DNA of 64,000 nt from Caballeronia peredens (GTDB taxonomy: Bacteria; Pseudomonadota; Gammaproteobacteria; Burkholderiales; Burkholderiaceae): the NCBI GenBank assembly GCA_001544595.2, contig FCOH02000002.1, forward strand, positions 434,001 through 498,000. Reading direction: 5' to 3'. Position 1 is the first letter of the stretch. The number at the start of each line of letters is the position of its first letter. Shown piece after piece: positions 5,641-14,367 of this stretch. The notes beneath the pieces were generated by a model. The model searched no databases. It saw only the letters and a program-made list of their open reading frames with translations, and was not told where the DNA came from. The position numbers and the translations under genes are program-made.

Positions 5641-6516
5641 ATGCCAATCGTCAGGGGCCCGCGGCCTGATCGCGACTTCACCGTCATCCGGAATTCCGTC
5701 ATCAACGACGGCCGGCTGTCGCTCGAAGCGCGATTCATCCTCATCTACCTGCTAAGCAAGCCGGAGACGTGGAGCGTGAACGCGCAAGACCTGATCAACC
5801 AGTCGAAGGCGTCGGCACGACCGTCGGGAAAGACGTCGATTTACGCATCGCTGAAGGAACTCGCGGACCTCGGATATCTGCATCGACGCCGTTTAGCTGC
5901 TGGAGGAATGCAGTACACGGTCTATGAAATTCCGCGAGATGAGGGAAAAGCGGACGCGGACGCCGAGAACAGCCCGCAAACCCTTGCCAGTCATCCACTT
6001 GCCGCAAATCAGGAAGTGGGTACTGAGCCACTTCCCGAAAAGCGGCAAGTGGAAGCCAGTCATCCACTTCCCGAAAAGCCACTTTTGGAAAAGCCACTTT
6101 TGGGTAATCAGACACTAGTAAAGACTGAAGTAGTAGTAAGAAAAGAAAAAGCAGAAAAACCGGATTCGCTTCGCGTTATGGAGAAGAGGAGTCGAGGCAA
6201 GAAACTTCCGCTCCAAGCGTTCATCGCGGGATGCAGAGAGGCAGGCGAAAAGGTAATTCCCGACGCTGACCCGGTCTTCGCATATGCGGACACGATCGGT
6301 TTGCCCTACGACATGGTGTCGCTCTGCTGGAAGGTTTTTCGTGAAAAGCACGTCAACGACGACAGCAAACGATACGTCGATTGGCGAGCCCATTTTCGCA
6401 ACGCGGTTCGAGGCGCCTGGTACGGGCTGTGGCGCATCGATGCCGGCTCGAACGAATACAAGCTCACCACCGCCGGCGAGCAGGCACGACGGATCTACGA
6501 GAGGACAGCAGCATGA
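5641..6516 (+). CDS. Phage replication initiator with internal iterons
   Basis: This 291-residue protein has an N-terminal winged-helix domain (residues 1-100; LSLEARFILIYLLSKPETW and TSIYASLKELADLGYL), a linker at about 118-155 encoded by DNA repeats (SHPL, PLPEK, PLLEK), and a C-terminal domain with YVDWRAHFRNAVRGAWYGLW that resembles phage DnaT/DnaD-like or lambda O-type replication proteins. It should bind the iterons and load the DnaB encoded next (ATGA overlap at 6513). The ATG at 5641 follows a weak site (gaggccg). Confidence 0.75.
   Translation: MPIVRGPRPDRDFTVIRNSVINDGRLSLEARFILIYLLSKPETWSVNAQDLINQSKASARPSGKTSIYASLKELADLGYLHRRRLAAGGMQYTVYEIPRDEGKADADAENSPQTLASHPLAANQEVGTEPLPEKRQVEASHPLPEKPLLEKPLLGNQTLVKTEVVVRKEKAEKPDSLRVMEKRSRGKKLPLQAFIAGCREAGEKVIPDADPVFAYADTIGLPYDMVSLCWKVFREKHVNDDSKRYVDWRAHFRNAVRGAWYGLWRIDAGSNEYKLTTAGEQARRIYERTAA
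5995..6165. other. Putative replication origin inside the initiator gene
   Basis: The hexamer CCACTT occurs at 5995, 6028, 6064, 6079 and 6094 and inverted (AAGTGG) at 6014 and 6047. The first four form two inverted pairs 33 bp apart; the last three are direct repeats at 15-bp steps. An AT-rich stretch follows (about 6105-6160, tagtaaag...agtagtagtaag...aaaagaaaaagc). Iterons plus an adjacent AT-rich region inside the initiator gene is the lambda O/ori layout. Confidence 0.65.
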
Positions 6517-7913
6517 ACGCCCCACACGAATTCAACGAAATCCATGCTCAGGCGCTCGTCGCGGTGGAGATGGAGCAATCCGTTCTCGGCGGCCTGCTGG
6601 TCGACAACGACGCGATCGACCGTATCGGCTCTTTGCGCGGGGAGCACTTTTCGCGCGCGGACCACCGCATCATCTTCGAGTCGATCAAGCGAATGATCGG
6701 CGACGGCGTGACGGCCGACGTTATTACCGTGCTCGAGCAACTTCGGACGATCGGAAAGGAAGACGTCGCCGGCGGCCTGCCTTACCTAAACGCGCTCGCG
6801 CAGAACACGCCGGGCGCAGCGAACATCGCCCGATATGCTGAAGGTGTCGTCGACCGGTGGCGCCTGCGTCAGATGATGGCCGCGGCTGACGAGGTCCGCG
6901 CGGAGGTAATGAACAGGAACGGCGCGAGCGTCGGCGACATCCTCGGCAGTGCACAGGCCAAGTTCGAACGCATGGCGGACACGCGCGGCACGGAGCCACG
7001 CCTGCTTGGGGAGTACTTCGGTGAGCTTGTGCAGGAGCTCGACGCACAATACGCCGGCCGCTCGACGGTCAAGGCAACGCCGACGGGTTACACGGATCTT
7101 GATGCCAAGCTTGACGGCGGCATGTTCGATGGCGATCTTGTCATCGTCGCGGGCCGTCCGTCTATGGGGAAGACGGCCTTCGCAATGGGCATCGCCGAAC
7201 ACGTCTCCTGCCATGCCCCGGCGGTCTTTTTCTCGATGGAAATGGGTGCCCAGCAACTCGCCATGCGTCACGGCGCACGCTCAGGCGGCATTCCGATGGG
7301 CAGATTGAAAGATGGCAAGCGTCTGCATGACGCTGATTGGGCAGGCATCACACGCGCCGCCGAACGTGCTGCAAGCGCGAAGCTTTTCATCGACGATCGC
7401 TCGGGCCTTTCGCTCTTCGAGGTCCAGAACGCCGCGCGCCGCATCAAGCGCCTGCACGGGCTCGGCCTCGTCGTCATCGACTATCTCGGCCTCATGACCG
7501 GCGGCGATGGCGACAACCGCACACAGCAGATCGGCAGCATCACGCGGGGCCTGAAGGGCTTGGCGAAACAGCTCGGCTGCCCGATCGTCCTCCTCGCGCA
7601 GCTCAATCGCGGCCTCACAAACCGGCCGGACAAGCGCCCGAACATGTCGGATTTGCGCGACTCGGGCGAAATCGAGCAGGACGCAGACACGATTCTCTTC
7701 ATCTATCGCGACGAGGTCTATCACGCCGACACGCGGGCGAAGGGCGTCGCAGAAATCATCATCGGCAAGCAGCGTAACGGCGCGCTGGGAAAGGTGGGGC
7801 TGGCGTACACGGCGGAGCTCACGCGATTCGCCGATCTTCCTCCCGGCGCGCTCTGGGAAGACCTCTCCGACCGGCGCTCCAGCTTCCGCCCGCGCGGCGG
7901 CTTCGACGAATAA
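6513..7913 (+). CDS. dnaB: Replicative DNA helicase, DnaB type
   Basis: The ATG at 6513 overlaps the initiator stop. The product has 466 residues. The N-terminal DnaB domain is EQSVLGGLLVDNDAIDRI onwards. The RecA-type core has Walker A GRPSMGKTA (about residues 212-220) and Walker B VVIDYLGLM (about 320-328), with QLNRGLTNRPDKRPNMSDLR downstream, as in bacterial DnaB. Phages that carry their own DnaB load it through their own initiator, bypassing host DnaC/DciA. The gene is full length, so replication looks self-sufficient in helicase. Confidence 0.95.
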   Translation: MNAPHEFNEIHAQALVAVEMEQSVLGGLLVDNDAIDRIGSLRGEHFSRADHRIIFESIKRMIGDGVTADVITVLEQLRTIGKEDVAGGLPYLNALAQNTPGAANIARYAEGVVDRWRLRQMMAAADEVRAEVMNRNGASVGDILGSAQAKFERMADTRGTEPRLLGEYFGELVQELDAQYAGRSTVKATPTGYTDLDAKLDGGMFDGDLVIVAGRPSMGKTAFAMGIAEHVSCHAPAVFFSMEMGAQQLAMRHGARSGGIPMGRLKDGKRLHDADWAGITRAAERAASAKLFIDDRSGLSLFEVQNAARRIKRLHGLGLVVIDYLGLMTGGDGDNRTQQIGSITRGLKGLAKQLGCPIVLLAQLNRGLTNRPDKRPNMSDLRDSGEIEQDADTILFIYRDEVYHADTRAKGVAEIIIGKQRNGALGKVGLAYTAELTRFADLPPGALWEDLSDRRSSFRPRGGFDE

Positions 7914-7928
7914 CTGATGAGGTGAACC

Positions 7929-8312
7929 ATGATCGATGCATTGGTGGGCGGAAGGCTGTGGAAACAGGCCGAAGAGCGGCGCAGCCAGAACGGCAATACG
8001 TACGTGCTTGCCAAGGTCCGCGCGGCCGATGGTGAAGGCGAGAGCATGTTCATCAGCGTCATTGCTTTCGACCAAGCGGCGCAGGACGCTCTGCTCGCGC
8101 TCGAGGACGGCGATAGCGTTTCGCTGGCCGGTCCGCTGAAGATCGGGACGTACGTCGGTCGCGAAGGCACCAAGGCGAGCGTCAGCATGACCGCGCAGCG
8201 CGTTTTGACCTCCTACCATGTCCAGCGCAAGCGAAAGGCTGTGGTGGGCTCTGGTGATGCCAGGGAGGCATCCGAGAACTGGTGCGAGGATGCCTTTCCG
8301 GGTGCGATTTAA
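7929..8312 (+). CDS. Single-stranded DNA-binding (OB-fold) protein
   Basis: This 127-residue protein lies 15 bp after dnaB with a gaggtg ribosome site. The pattern LVGGRLWKQAEERRSQNGNTYVLAKVRA...FISVIAFDQAAQDALLALEDGDSVSLAGPL fits an SSB-type OB fold. The C-terminus ends DAFPGAI; it is acidic just before but lacks the canonical DDDIPF tail of SSB. It probably covers single strands during element replication. Confidence 0.75.
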   Translation: MIDALVGGRLWKQAEERRSQNGNTYVLAKVRAADGEGESMFISVIAFDQAAQDALLALEDGDSVSLAGPLKIGTYVGREGTKASVSMTAQRVLTSYHVQRKRKAVVGSGDAREASENWCEDAFPGAI

Positions 8313-8349
8313 CGCGCCCATGTGAATTTTTCAGAGGGAATGCAGGGAT

Positions 8350-8781
8350 ATGAGCAGCAGCCACTTCAAAAAAGGCCAGAGCGGTAACCCAGCGGGGAAA
8401 CCGAAAGGGGCGCGCGACAAGCGCACGGCTCTACGCGAACTGCTGCAGCCGCACGCGGCCGATCTTGTGAAAAAGGCCGTTGAACTCGCGAAGGCCGGCG
8501 ATACAACCGCGCTTCGCATCTGCATCGATCGGTGCATCCCGGCGATGAAGGCGAAGGACGAGCCGGTCGAACTGCCCGCGCTGACCGGTTCACTGGCGGA
8601 GCAAGGCGACGCGGTCATGCGTGCGATGGCGGCCGGCGCGATCACGCCGGATCAAGCGCAAGCGGTCATGCAGGTACTGGCGGCACAGGTGAGGATCATC
8701 GAGGCCGACGACCTTGAGAAGCGAATTGCGGCCCTAGAGGGAAAAGAGAATGGCGACCAGCAATCTCCGGGCGCGCGTTGA
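8350..8781 (+). CDS. DUF5681 domain protein, possible small terminase-like
   Basis: This 143-residue protein has the hallmark FKKGQSGNPAGKPKGARDKRTALRE at residues 5-30, then a helical segment with ALRICIDRCIP. DUF5681 proteins are frequent in prophages, often just before terminase large-subunit genes, and are thought to act in packaging or DNA recognition. Here no terminase follows. The last 32 bases overlap the next gene. If packaging-related, it could redirect a helper terminase; that is inference. Confidence 0.75.
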   Translation: MSSSHFKKGQSGNPAGKPKGARDKRTALRELLQPHAADLVKKAVELAKAGDTTALRICIDRCIPAMKAKDEPVELPALTGSLAEQGDAVMRAMAAGAITPDQAQAVMQVLAAQVRIIEADDLEKRIAALEGKENGDQQSPGAR

Positions 8782-9013
8782 ACGTTTGGAGCGTCAGCAA
8801 GGGCCTAGCGCGATAGATCCCTTGATCGTGGTGATTCGCTGTTTCGGCGAGCTAGAGCACGGGGCAGGAATTTCGGTCGACGGTGAGTTTTACGCTTGCC
8901 CGCCGGGGGTAGATGAACATGAGCATAAGAGGGCAGTGGCCCGCGAGGTGAATCCAAATAATTCGCGGACGCTGATTGTTCTGATATGGACCGAACCATC
9001 GGATCTCTTATGA
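8750..9013 (+). CDS. Small phage protein of unknown function (87 aa)
   Basis: The start overlaps DUF5681 by 32 bases, with gagggaaaagag as ribosome site. The N-terminus (NLRARVERLERQQ) is a helical, probably coiled-coil segment often seen at the start of small phage proteins; the rest is a compact domain with FYACPPGVDEHEHKR. An ATGA overlap joins it to the next gene. No function assigned. Confidence 0.65.
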   Translation: MATSNLRARVERLERQQGPSAIDPLIVVIRCFGELEHGAGISVDGEFYACPPGVDEHEHKRAVAREVNPNNSRTLIVLIWTEPSDLL

Positions 9014-9543
9014 GCGGGCCATCACATTCAGCACTTTGGCTTTTGGAGCGACAGAACGCTGACGGCGGAATCGTCGATGATCCGCTCCTCGTCCTTCCTT
9101 TGAGTGACCTCGTCTCGCGTATTCGAGTGTTGGAAGCCAAGCTCGAACGATTCGAGCGCGCAGCGTCGCTATCAAACGCATTGATGTCGTCGCGATCGAT
9201 CCCGGCCCGGCGCATTGGCCGACCTACCGATCCAGATCTACGCGGCAAACAAATTGCGTGGGCGCTCGCATCTGCGCCTGGCGGATCCATCGAACAGTGG
9301 ATCAAGGCGAACCGCATTGGAATGCGACCCATAGGACGAATTCGAGATAGCGCTCATTCGCGGATTCGCACGTTCGTGTTCGCGTCGTTTGATGAGCATG
9401 AGAGGTTGACTGGGAACGCTGTTTCCGTCGGGCGCCGAGAACAGATCACCACAAGACTCAACAATTATGCGAAGGCGGGACGATCTCTTCTCAAGCTAGG
9501 CGTTCCACCGACGCTTCACTGTTTGATCGAAGCGGAGCGCTGA
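9010..9543 (+). CDS. Element protein of unknown function (177 aa)
   Basis: The ATG at 9010 is chosen because it overlaps the preceding stop (ATGA). The protein has a short coiled coil (VSRIRVLEAKLERFER, residues about 37-55) followed by a basic domain with many Arg. It is the last gene before the perfect hairpin at 9554-9582. In an intact podovirus, terminase, portal and capsid genes would be expected hereabouts. Function unknown. Confidence 0.6.
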   Translation: MSGPSHSALWLLERQNADGGIVDDPLLVLPLSDLVSRIRVLEAKLERFERAASLSNALMSSRSIPARRIGRPTDPDLRGKQIAWALASAPGGSIEQWIKANRIGMRPIGRIRDSAHSRIRTFVFASFDEHERLTGNAVSVGRREQITTRLNNYAKAGRSLLKLGVPPTLHCLIEAER

Positions 9544-9553
9544 TTCGCACGAA

Positions 9554-9582
9554 GGCAGAAAATTCGGCCGCTCTTTTCTGCC
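9554..9582 (+). terminator. Perfect 9-bp hairpin between replication and ejection modules
   Basis: GGCAGAAAA (9554-9562) pairs perfectly with TTTTCTGCC (9574-9582) around an 11-base loop. It lies 10 bases after the stop of the previous gene. The T-rich arm is inside the stem, so it is an atypical terminator; a protein-binding site is also possible. Confidence 0.4.
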
Positions 9583-9642
9583 CGGATCAAATTGGAGCGT
9601 CCTCGTAGACTGAATTCATCATCCATCAACGAGGATTTCTTC

Positions 9643-9942
9643 ATGCAAACCATCGAAGAAGCGCGTCAGCAGCAACTGGTCAACATCGTCGAGATGGCCG
9701 GCGCTCGCCTGCGGTCCATGTTCGCCACCATCGTCCAATCGTCCGAACGAGCGGCCGCAGGCCATCAGGTCGAAGCCGATCTTCGCATTGTCGGCGCTGA
9801 CATTGTGCAAATCCATGACTGGATGAGCCATCAATTGGCGGAGGCGATGTCTGACACGCCGCTTGAGTCCGCCTCCGGGGCTGCGCTGATCGTTGCGATG
9901 GGCATTCCTGAGCCGATCGAAATTTCCCACGTCAAACACTAA
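9643..9942 (+). CDS. Small phage protein of unknown function (99 aa)
   Basis: The ATG at 9643 has cgagga 7 bp upstream; an in-frame ATG at 9592 has none. The 99-residue product is mainly helical (EEARQQQLVNIVEMAGARLRS...DIVQIHDWMSHQLAEAM) and acidic. It starts the operon that contains the two large ejection-type proteins and ends 12 bp before their first start. Such small helical proteins often accompany podovirus internal proteins; no family recognised. Confidence 0.6.
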   Translation: MQTIEEARQQQLVNIVEMAGARLRSMFATIVQSSERAAAGHQVEADLRIVGADIVQIHDWMSHQLAEAMSDTPLESASGAALIVAMGIPEPIEISHVKH

Positions 9943-9954
9943 TCGGGAGGGAGC

Positions 9955-10011
9955 ATGGCCGACTCGTCCTATCCATTTGTGGCGCCCCAGTTTCGGGGAA
10001 CGCCTATCTGA
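9955..10011 (+). pseudogene. Detached N-terminus of the ejection protein (frameshift)
   Basis: An ATG at 9955 with an excellent ribosome site (gggaggga) opens MADSSYPFVAPQF and then stops at 10011. The frame of the following large gene is open upstream and reads NAYLIQRQQALANALAQ from 9999, a natural continuation of VAPQF. A lost base in the TTT run at 9991-9993 (or a -1 shift there) would join the two frames. No canonical slippery heptamer is visible, so a mutation or sequencing error is more likely than programmed frameshifting. Confidence 0.6.
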
Positions 10012-10055
10012 TTCAGCGGCAGCAGGCGCTTGCCAATGCCCTCGCACAAAATGCG

Positions 10056-11987
10056 ATGCAGGGGCAGCCACAGCCGCAGATGGTTGGCTCTGGTGGATCG
10101 CAGAACTATCAGGTCATGCCGCATACGTCAGCTCTCGCACCCGTTGCGCAGGTCGCACAAGGATTCTTGGCGCATGCGTTGGCGCAACGCGCGGCGCAAG
10201 GTCAAAATCAACTCGGCCAGCAGCAGATGGACTGGGCGACCGGGGACAACGCGCCGCAACAGCTCGGACTGGGCGCGCTCAGCAACGCACTCGGATCGTC
10301 TGGAGCGCAGCCCCCTCTTCAGCAGCCCCCAGCAGGGCAACCCGGCGCAACAGCCGGGACTGCTGGGGGGTATGACGCCGTTTCTGGGGATGCAGGGCTT
10401 TCTGACCAGTTGAGCCAGCAACCGCGGCAGCAGGGCGCGCTCGCTCCGGGGGGGCCGCTCAATCCGCTCGGGATTCCGACTCGACAGGCCGCGATGTTGT
10501 TCTTCGGCAATCAAGGCAAGTATTGGGATCTGCAGTCGCAAGCGTACAAGCCGGCTGAGATCGTCTCGCAGATTCGCGCCGCCGGAATCGATCCGAACAG
10601 CATGCTCGGCCGGCAAATCGCTCAGCAGTCCCTCGCTAAAGCGAACTACATCGCGCCCATTTCGGCACGTCCGGGCGGCGCGCTGATGATGCCGGACGGT
10701 AGCACGCGTTACACGCTGCCCGCGCCTCAAGCAGGCGGCATGTGGGCCACCAATTCGGATGGCTCGCTGAAGCTCAATCAGGCCGGCCAGCCGTATCAGA
10801 TTGGCATCGGTGGAGCAGCGCAGATCGAGGGTGGCATGATGGCCGCCAAAGCCGCTGGCGAAGGCTCAGTATTGCCGTATTCCGGGTTCGATATGCAAGG
10901 CAACCCACTGCCTGTCACGAACCGCACCGCAGCCGCGACGCAGGCCAATGGCACGCCGCTCCCGCTGCGCAACAACAATCCAGGCGCCGTCTCGCCGGGC
11001 GGTTCAGTCGCGCAATATCCCGACATGCAGACGGGCCTTGCCGCGATGGACAAGAATCTTGCGGGTTACGCCGGTCAGTCCGGAACGGGCACGCTCGGCG
11101 GGGTCATCACGAAGTGGGTCGGCTCGCCACCGAACGCGCCCGCTTATATCAAGGACGTGTCGACGCGCCTCGGCATCGGACCGAACACGCCTGTGGACCT
11201 GACGAATCCGGCTCAACGCCAGGCGATCGCCACGGCCATCATGCTTCACGAGAACGGTCCGTCGAACGTCTTCGCACCGTCGCAGATGGGCCGCGCGTCA
11301 CAGCCGTCGCAGGCTCCGGTGCCGTCGTCACAGCCGACGAGCGGCGCGATCTACGCGCAGCCTCAGCCGGGGTTCAATCAAGGTCAGACGGACCTTCAGA
11401 CCGACCTGACGAAGAAATGGGGGACGCTGAACGAGGCGAATTCGCAAGCGCAGAACACGATCTCGTACCTGCAGAACATCAAGGGCCTTGCAGGTAGGGC
11501 CACGACGGGTCAACAGGCAGATCGGATCAACTATGTGAACGGCCTGCTCGCGCTTGCTGGCAGCGAGAGGGCGAACGACGCCGTGACCGCGAATAACCTG
11601 CTCGACAAGTACAGCAATCAGATCGTCGCCCGGCTCGGTCAGGGCGGCCTCGGCACCGATGCCGCGCGGTCGATTCTCGCCTCGGCCTACCCGAACGCCC
11701 ATATGACCAAGGAAGCTATCAACGAGGCGACGGATAACCTTGTTGGTGCTCAACAGATGACACAGGCGAAGGCACGTCTATTGCAGCCTCTCTACAACGC
11801 GCGGGACACGAAGGCCTACAACGACAAAGAGATGATATTCGATCAGAACGCCGACCCGCGCATCTGGCAGTTCCAGAACATGAATCAGCAGCAGCGGCAG
11901 GCATTCAAGGCCAGCATGACGTCCGACGAGCAGCAGCAGTTCGGAAAACAGATTCGCGCGTTGGTCGGATTGGGGGTACTCAAATGA
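10056..11987 (+). CDS. Podovirus-type ejection/structural protein with transglycosylase-like domain
   Basis: The 643-residue frame from the first in-frame ATG is Gln/Gly/Pro/Ala-rich at the N-terminus. It has a globular domain at about residues 300-405 beginning PLRNNNPGAVSPGGS and ending AIMLHENGPSN, which matches the peptidoglycan-acting structural-protein domain seen in many phages. The rest is helical. The position before a second very large helical protein fits DNA-ejection proteins of podoviruses, which leave the virion and cross the envelope. The true start was probably 9955, now separated by a frameshift. The start at 10056 has no clear ribosome site. Confidence 0.7.
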   Translation: MQGQPQPQMVGSGGSQNYQVMPHTSALAPVAQVAQGFLAHALAQRAAQGQNQLGQQQMDWATGDNAPQQLGLGALSNALGSSGAQPPLQQPPAGQPGATAGTAGGYDAVSGDAGLSDQLSQQPRQQGALAPGGPLNPLGIPTRQAAMLFFGNQGKYWDLQSQAYKPAEIVSQIRAAGIDPNSMLGRQIAQQSLAKANYIAPISARPGGALMMPDGSTRYTLPAPQAGGMWATNSDGSLKLNQAGQPYQIGIGGAAQIEGGMMAAKAAGEGSVLPYSGFDMQGNPLPVTNRTAAATQANGTPLPLRNNNPGAVSPGGSVAQYPDMQTGLAAMDKNLAGYAGQSGTGTLGGVITKWVGSPPNAPAYIKDVSTRLGIGPNTPVDLTNPAQRQAIATAIMLHENGPSNVFAPSQMGRASQPSQAPVPSSQPTSGAIYAQPQPGFNQGQTDLQTDLTKKWGTLNEANSQAQNTISYLQNIKGLAGRATTGQQADRINYVNGLLALAGSERANDAVTANNLLDKYSNQIVARLGQGGLGTDAARSILASAYPNAHMTKEAINEATDNLVGAQQMTQAKARLLQPLYNARDTKAYNDKEMIFDQNADPRIWQFQNMNQQQRQAFKASMTSDEQQQFGKQIRALVGLGVLK

Positions 11988-14062
11988 GCCTCGCTGACGA
12001 TTTCGACTCGATCCAGGTCAAGGGCACGCAGGGCGCGCCCGCGCAAGGCTTGGCTTCGCAATGGGATGCCACGCCCACGACGCCAGTTGCCGCGCCGCAA
12101 TCGCAGACATCGCAGCCTTCGTTCGTGGATCAACTCGGCCGACAACTCGGACTGACCGCGCGCGCGGGCGTGAGCGGCATCACAGCGCTTCCGGCGATGG
12201 TCGGGAATGCTCTGAACTCTGGCGTCAATTTAGGGATTCGTGGTGTGAACGCACTCGGAGCGCATATCCCGGAACTCTCGATGCCTTCCGACGCGATCCA
12301 ACAGGGAATGAATGCGGTCGGCTTGCCACAACCGCAGACGCCGACCGAACGCATTGTTCAAAACGCTGCAGCTGGCATGGCGAGTGTGCCGACCTCGATG
12401 GGGATGGGCGGTGTGCTGTCCCGGTCCGCGTCACCGGTAGCGTCGGCAATCGGAAGCGGGCTCCAGATCTCTCCCGGCATGCAACTGTTCGGTTCGGCTG
12501 GCGCCGGAGCTGGTTCGCAAGGGGCTGCGGAGCTGGGCCTGAATCCCGCATGGCAAGTCGCTGGCAGCGTTCTCGGCGGCGCAACAGGTGTTGGCGCAGG
12601 GTCTGCATTGACCGCAACGGCACGCGCATTTGGCAACGTGGCCGGCCGGCTTACCGCGCCGCCGATGAGTCCTTCTGCTGCGGCAACTAAGGCTGATATC
12701 GGTGTCGATCGCGCCGTGTCGGACCTCGGCCCGCAAGGCGGCGCACTCTTTACCCCGACCGAGATCGATCCCTTGAAGCAACAGGTCGCGGCGCAGATTC
12801 AACAGAATCCGGGCGTGAGTCCGGTTGCTGCGGTGCGCTCGCAAGACTTCCGGAATCTCGGCATGCAGCCGACGCTCGGGCAGATCACGCGCGATCCGAT
12901 GCAATATGCGCAGGAAATGAATATTCGAGGCATCCCGGAGGTGGGGGCCCCTCTTACGCAGCGTTTCAACACGCAGAATACGCAGCTTCAACAGAACTTG
13001 TTCGGGCTCGCCGGGCGGCCGTCCGATGCCTACACGGCCGGGACGCAGCTTCAGACGACGCTGAAATCCATCGACGACCAGATGGCATCGAACGTCCGGG
13101 CCGCGTATGACGCAGCTCGCGCATCGAGCGGCAAGAACCTAGACGTTCCTCTCTCGGGCGTCGCGCAGGACTATGCGCAGGTTCTAAACGACTTCGGCGA
13201 CAAGGTGCCGAGCGGCGTTCGGAACAACTTCAACCAGCTCGGGCTGATGGGCGGCACGCAGCAGAAGACATTCACCATCGAGAACGCCGAAAACCTGCTG
13301 AAGGTCATCAACGCGAACCAGAGCAACGATCCGGCGACGAATGCGGCCCTCGCGACGCTACGAACAAGCGTGAAGAACGCGGTTCTTTCTGCAGATGACA
13401 AAGGAGGCGTTTTCGCGCCGGCCCGTCAACTCGCTGCACAGCGATTCGCCCTGCAGGATTCGGTACCCGCTTTGGAAGCTGCCTCGAACGGCTCTGTCGC
13501 GCCGGATGACTTTGTGCGTCGCTTTGTGCTCAATGGCAAGACGAACGATGTGCTGTCGCTCGCGGATTTACTGAAGCAACACAATCAGTCGAATACGCTT
13601 CAGGAGATGCGCAATCAGGTTGGCGGTCAACTGTCCCAGGCGGGGTTTGGCGCAAACCCGGCCGGCGACGCGAAATTTGGGCCGGTGCCCTATGCGAACG
13701 CGCTACGCAATATGGGCGACACGAAGCTTGGCGCCTTCTACTCGCCCAACGAGATCGCCCAACTGCACACTATCGGGCGAGTCGGCGGCTACATGAACAG
13801 CTTCCCGAGTGCGGCGCCGGTTAATACGTCGAACACGGCCTCGGCTCTCGCTTCAGTCTTGGGCACAGGTGTGAAGAAGATCCCGTACGTTGGGCCGCTA
13901 ATCCAAGGCGCGCAGAACCGGATGTTCGTCACGCGGGCGCTTGCCGCAGCGCTGAGCAATGCGCCTGCGACTCCGACGCCGAGTTATCCGATACCGACTG
14001 CGGCTCTAGCGAATGCTCTTGCGCGCGCGCAGGCGACGAATGGCTCCAACGGCTCCCCGTAA
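11984..14062 (+). CDS. Large podovirus-type DNA ejection / internal virion protein
   Basis: The ATG overlaps the preceding stop (ATGA). The product has 692 residues. The N-terminal third is Gly/Ala-rich with amphipathic or membrane-active stretches (GVSGITALPAMVGNALNSGV; AGAGAGSQGAAELGL). The remainder is long helical with many Gln/Asn. This composition and pairing is typical of P22-like internal proteins that form the trans-envelope channel. It has no enzymatic motif. It ends the structural operon; a terminator follows at 14139. Confidence 0.7.
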   Translation: MSLADDFDSIQVKGTQGAPAQGLASQWDATPTTPVAAPQSQTSQPSFVDQLGRQLGLTARAGVSGITALPAMVGNALNSGVNLGIRGVNALGAHIPELSMPSDAIQQGMNAVGLPQPQTPTERIVQNAAAGMASVPTSMGMGGVLSRSASPVASAIGSGLQISPGMQLFGSAGAGAGSQGAAELGLNPAWQVAGSVLGGATGVGAGSALTATARAFGNVAGRLTAPPMSPSAAATKADIGVDRAVSDLGPQGGALFTPTEIDPLKQQVAAQIQQNPGVSPVAAVRSQDFRNLGMQPTLGQITRDPMQYAQEMNIRGIPEVGAPLTQRFNTQNTQLQQNLFGLAGRPSDAYTAGTQLQTTLKSIDDQMASNVRAAYDAARASSGKNLDVPLSGVAQDYAQVLNDFGDKVPSGVRNNFNQLGLMGGTQQKTFTIENAENLLKVINANQSNDPATNAALATLRTSVKNAVLSADDKGGVFAPARQLAAQRFALQDSVPALEAASNGSVAPDDFVRRFVLNGKTNDVLSLADLLKQHNQSNTLQEMRNQVGGQLSQAGFGANPAGDAKFGPVPYANALRNMGDTKLGAFYSPNEIAQLHTIGRVGGYMNSFPSAAPVNTSNTASALASVLGTGVKKIPYVGPLIQGAQNRMFVTRALAAALSNAPATPTPSYPIPTAALANALARAQATNGSNGSP

Positions 14063-14138
14063 TGCGTGATAGATGGCGATCGAGCCAATCGGAGCCAGAG
14101 CGACGATCGCGAGATGCAGGTTCATGCAGTTCTCCAGC

Positions 14139-14160
14139 CCCCGCCGCGCGCGGGGTTTTT
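14139..14160 (+). terminator. Terminator after the ejection operon
   Basis: CCCCGC (14139-14144) pairs with GCGGGG (14150-14155), followed by TTTTT. It lies 77 bases after the stop of the large ejection gene, inside an unlikely open frame that continues to 14526. Confidence 0.8.
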
Positions 14161-14367
14161 CGTTATGGGCATCGGACCATGCAGTTTACGGCCATTGTCT
14201 GCGCGCTTCTCTTAATTCCCGCCGATTGTGAGGCCAGCGTCTCGGAGCGCGCCGGCTTCATGTCGACAGGGGTTCATGGTTTCCACCGATCAAGCCGTTT
14301 CCGCTATGTGCCGACATCGCGTCTGTCGCTGATGCCAGCGGCGCGATCGCTCAACAGGGGAGAATTC

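Noticed and set aside
9991-10001. Programmed -1 frameshifting in the ejection gene
   Set aside because: No X-XXY-YYZ heptamer in the zero frame and no obvious downstream pseudoknot; a lost base explains the data more simply.
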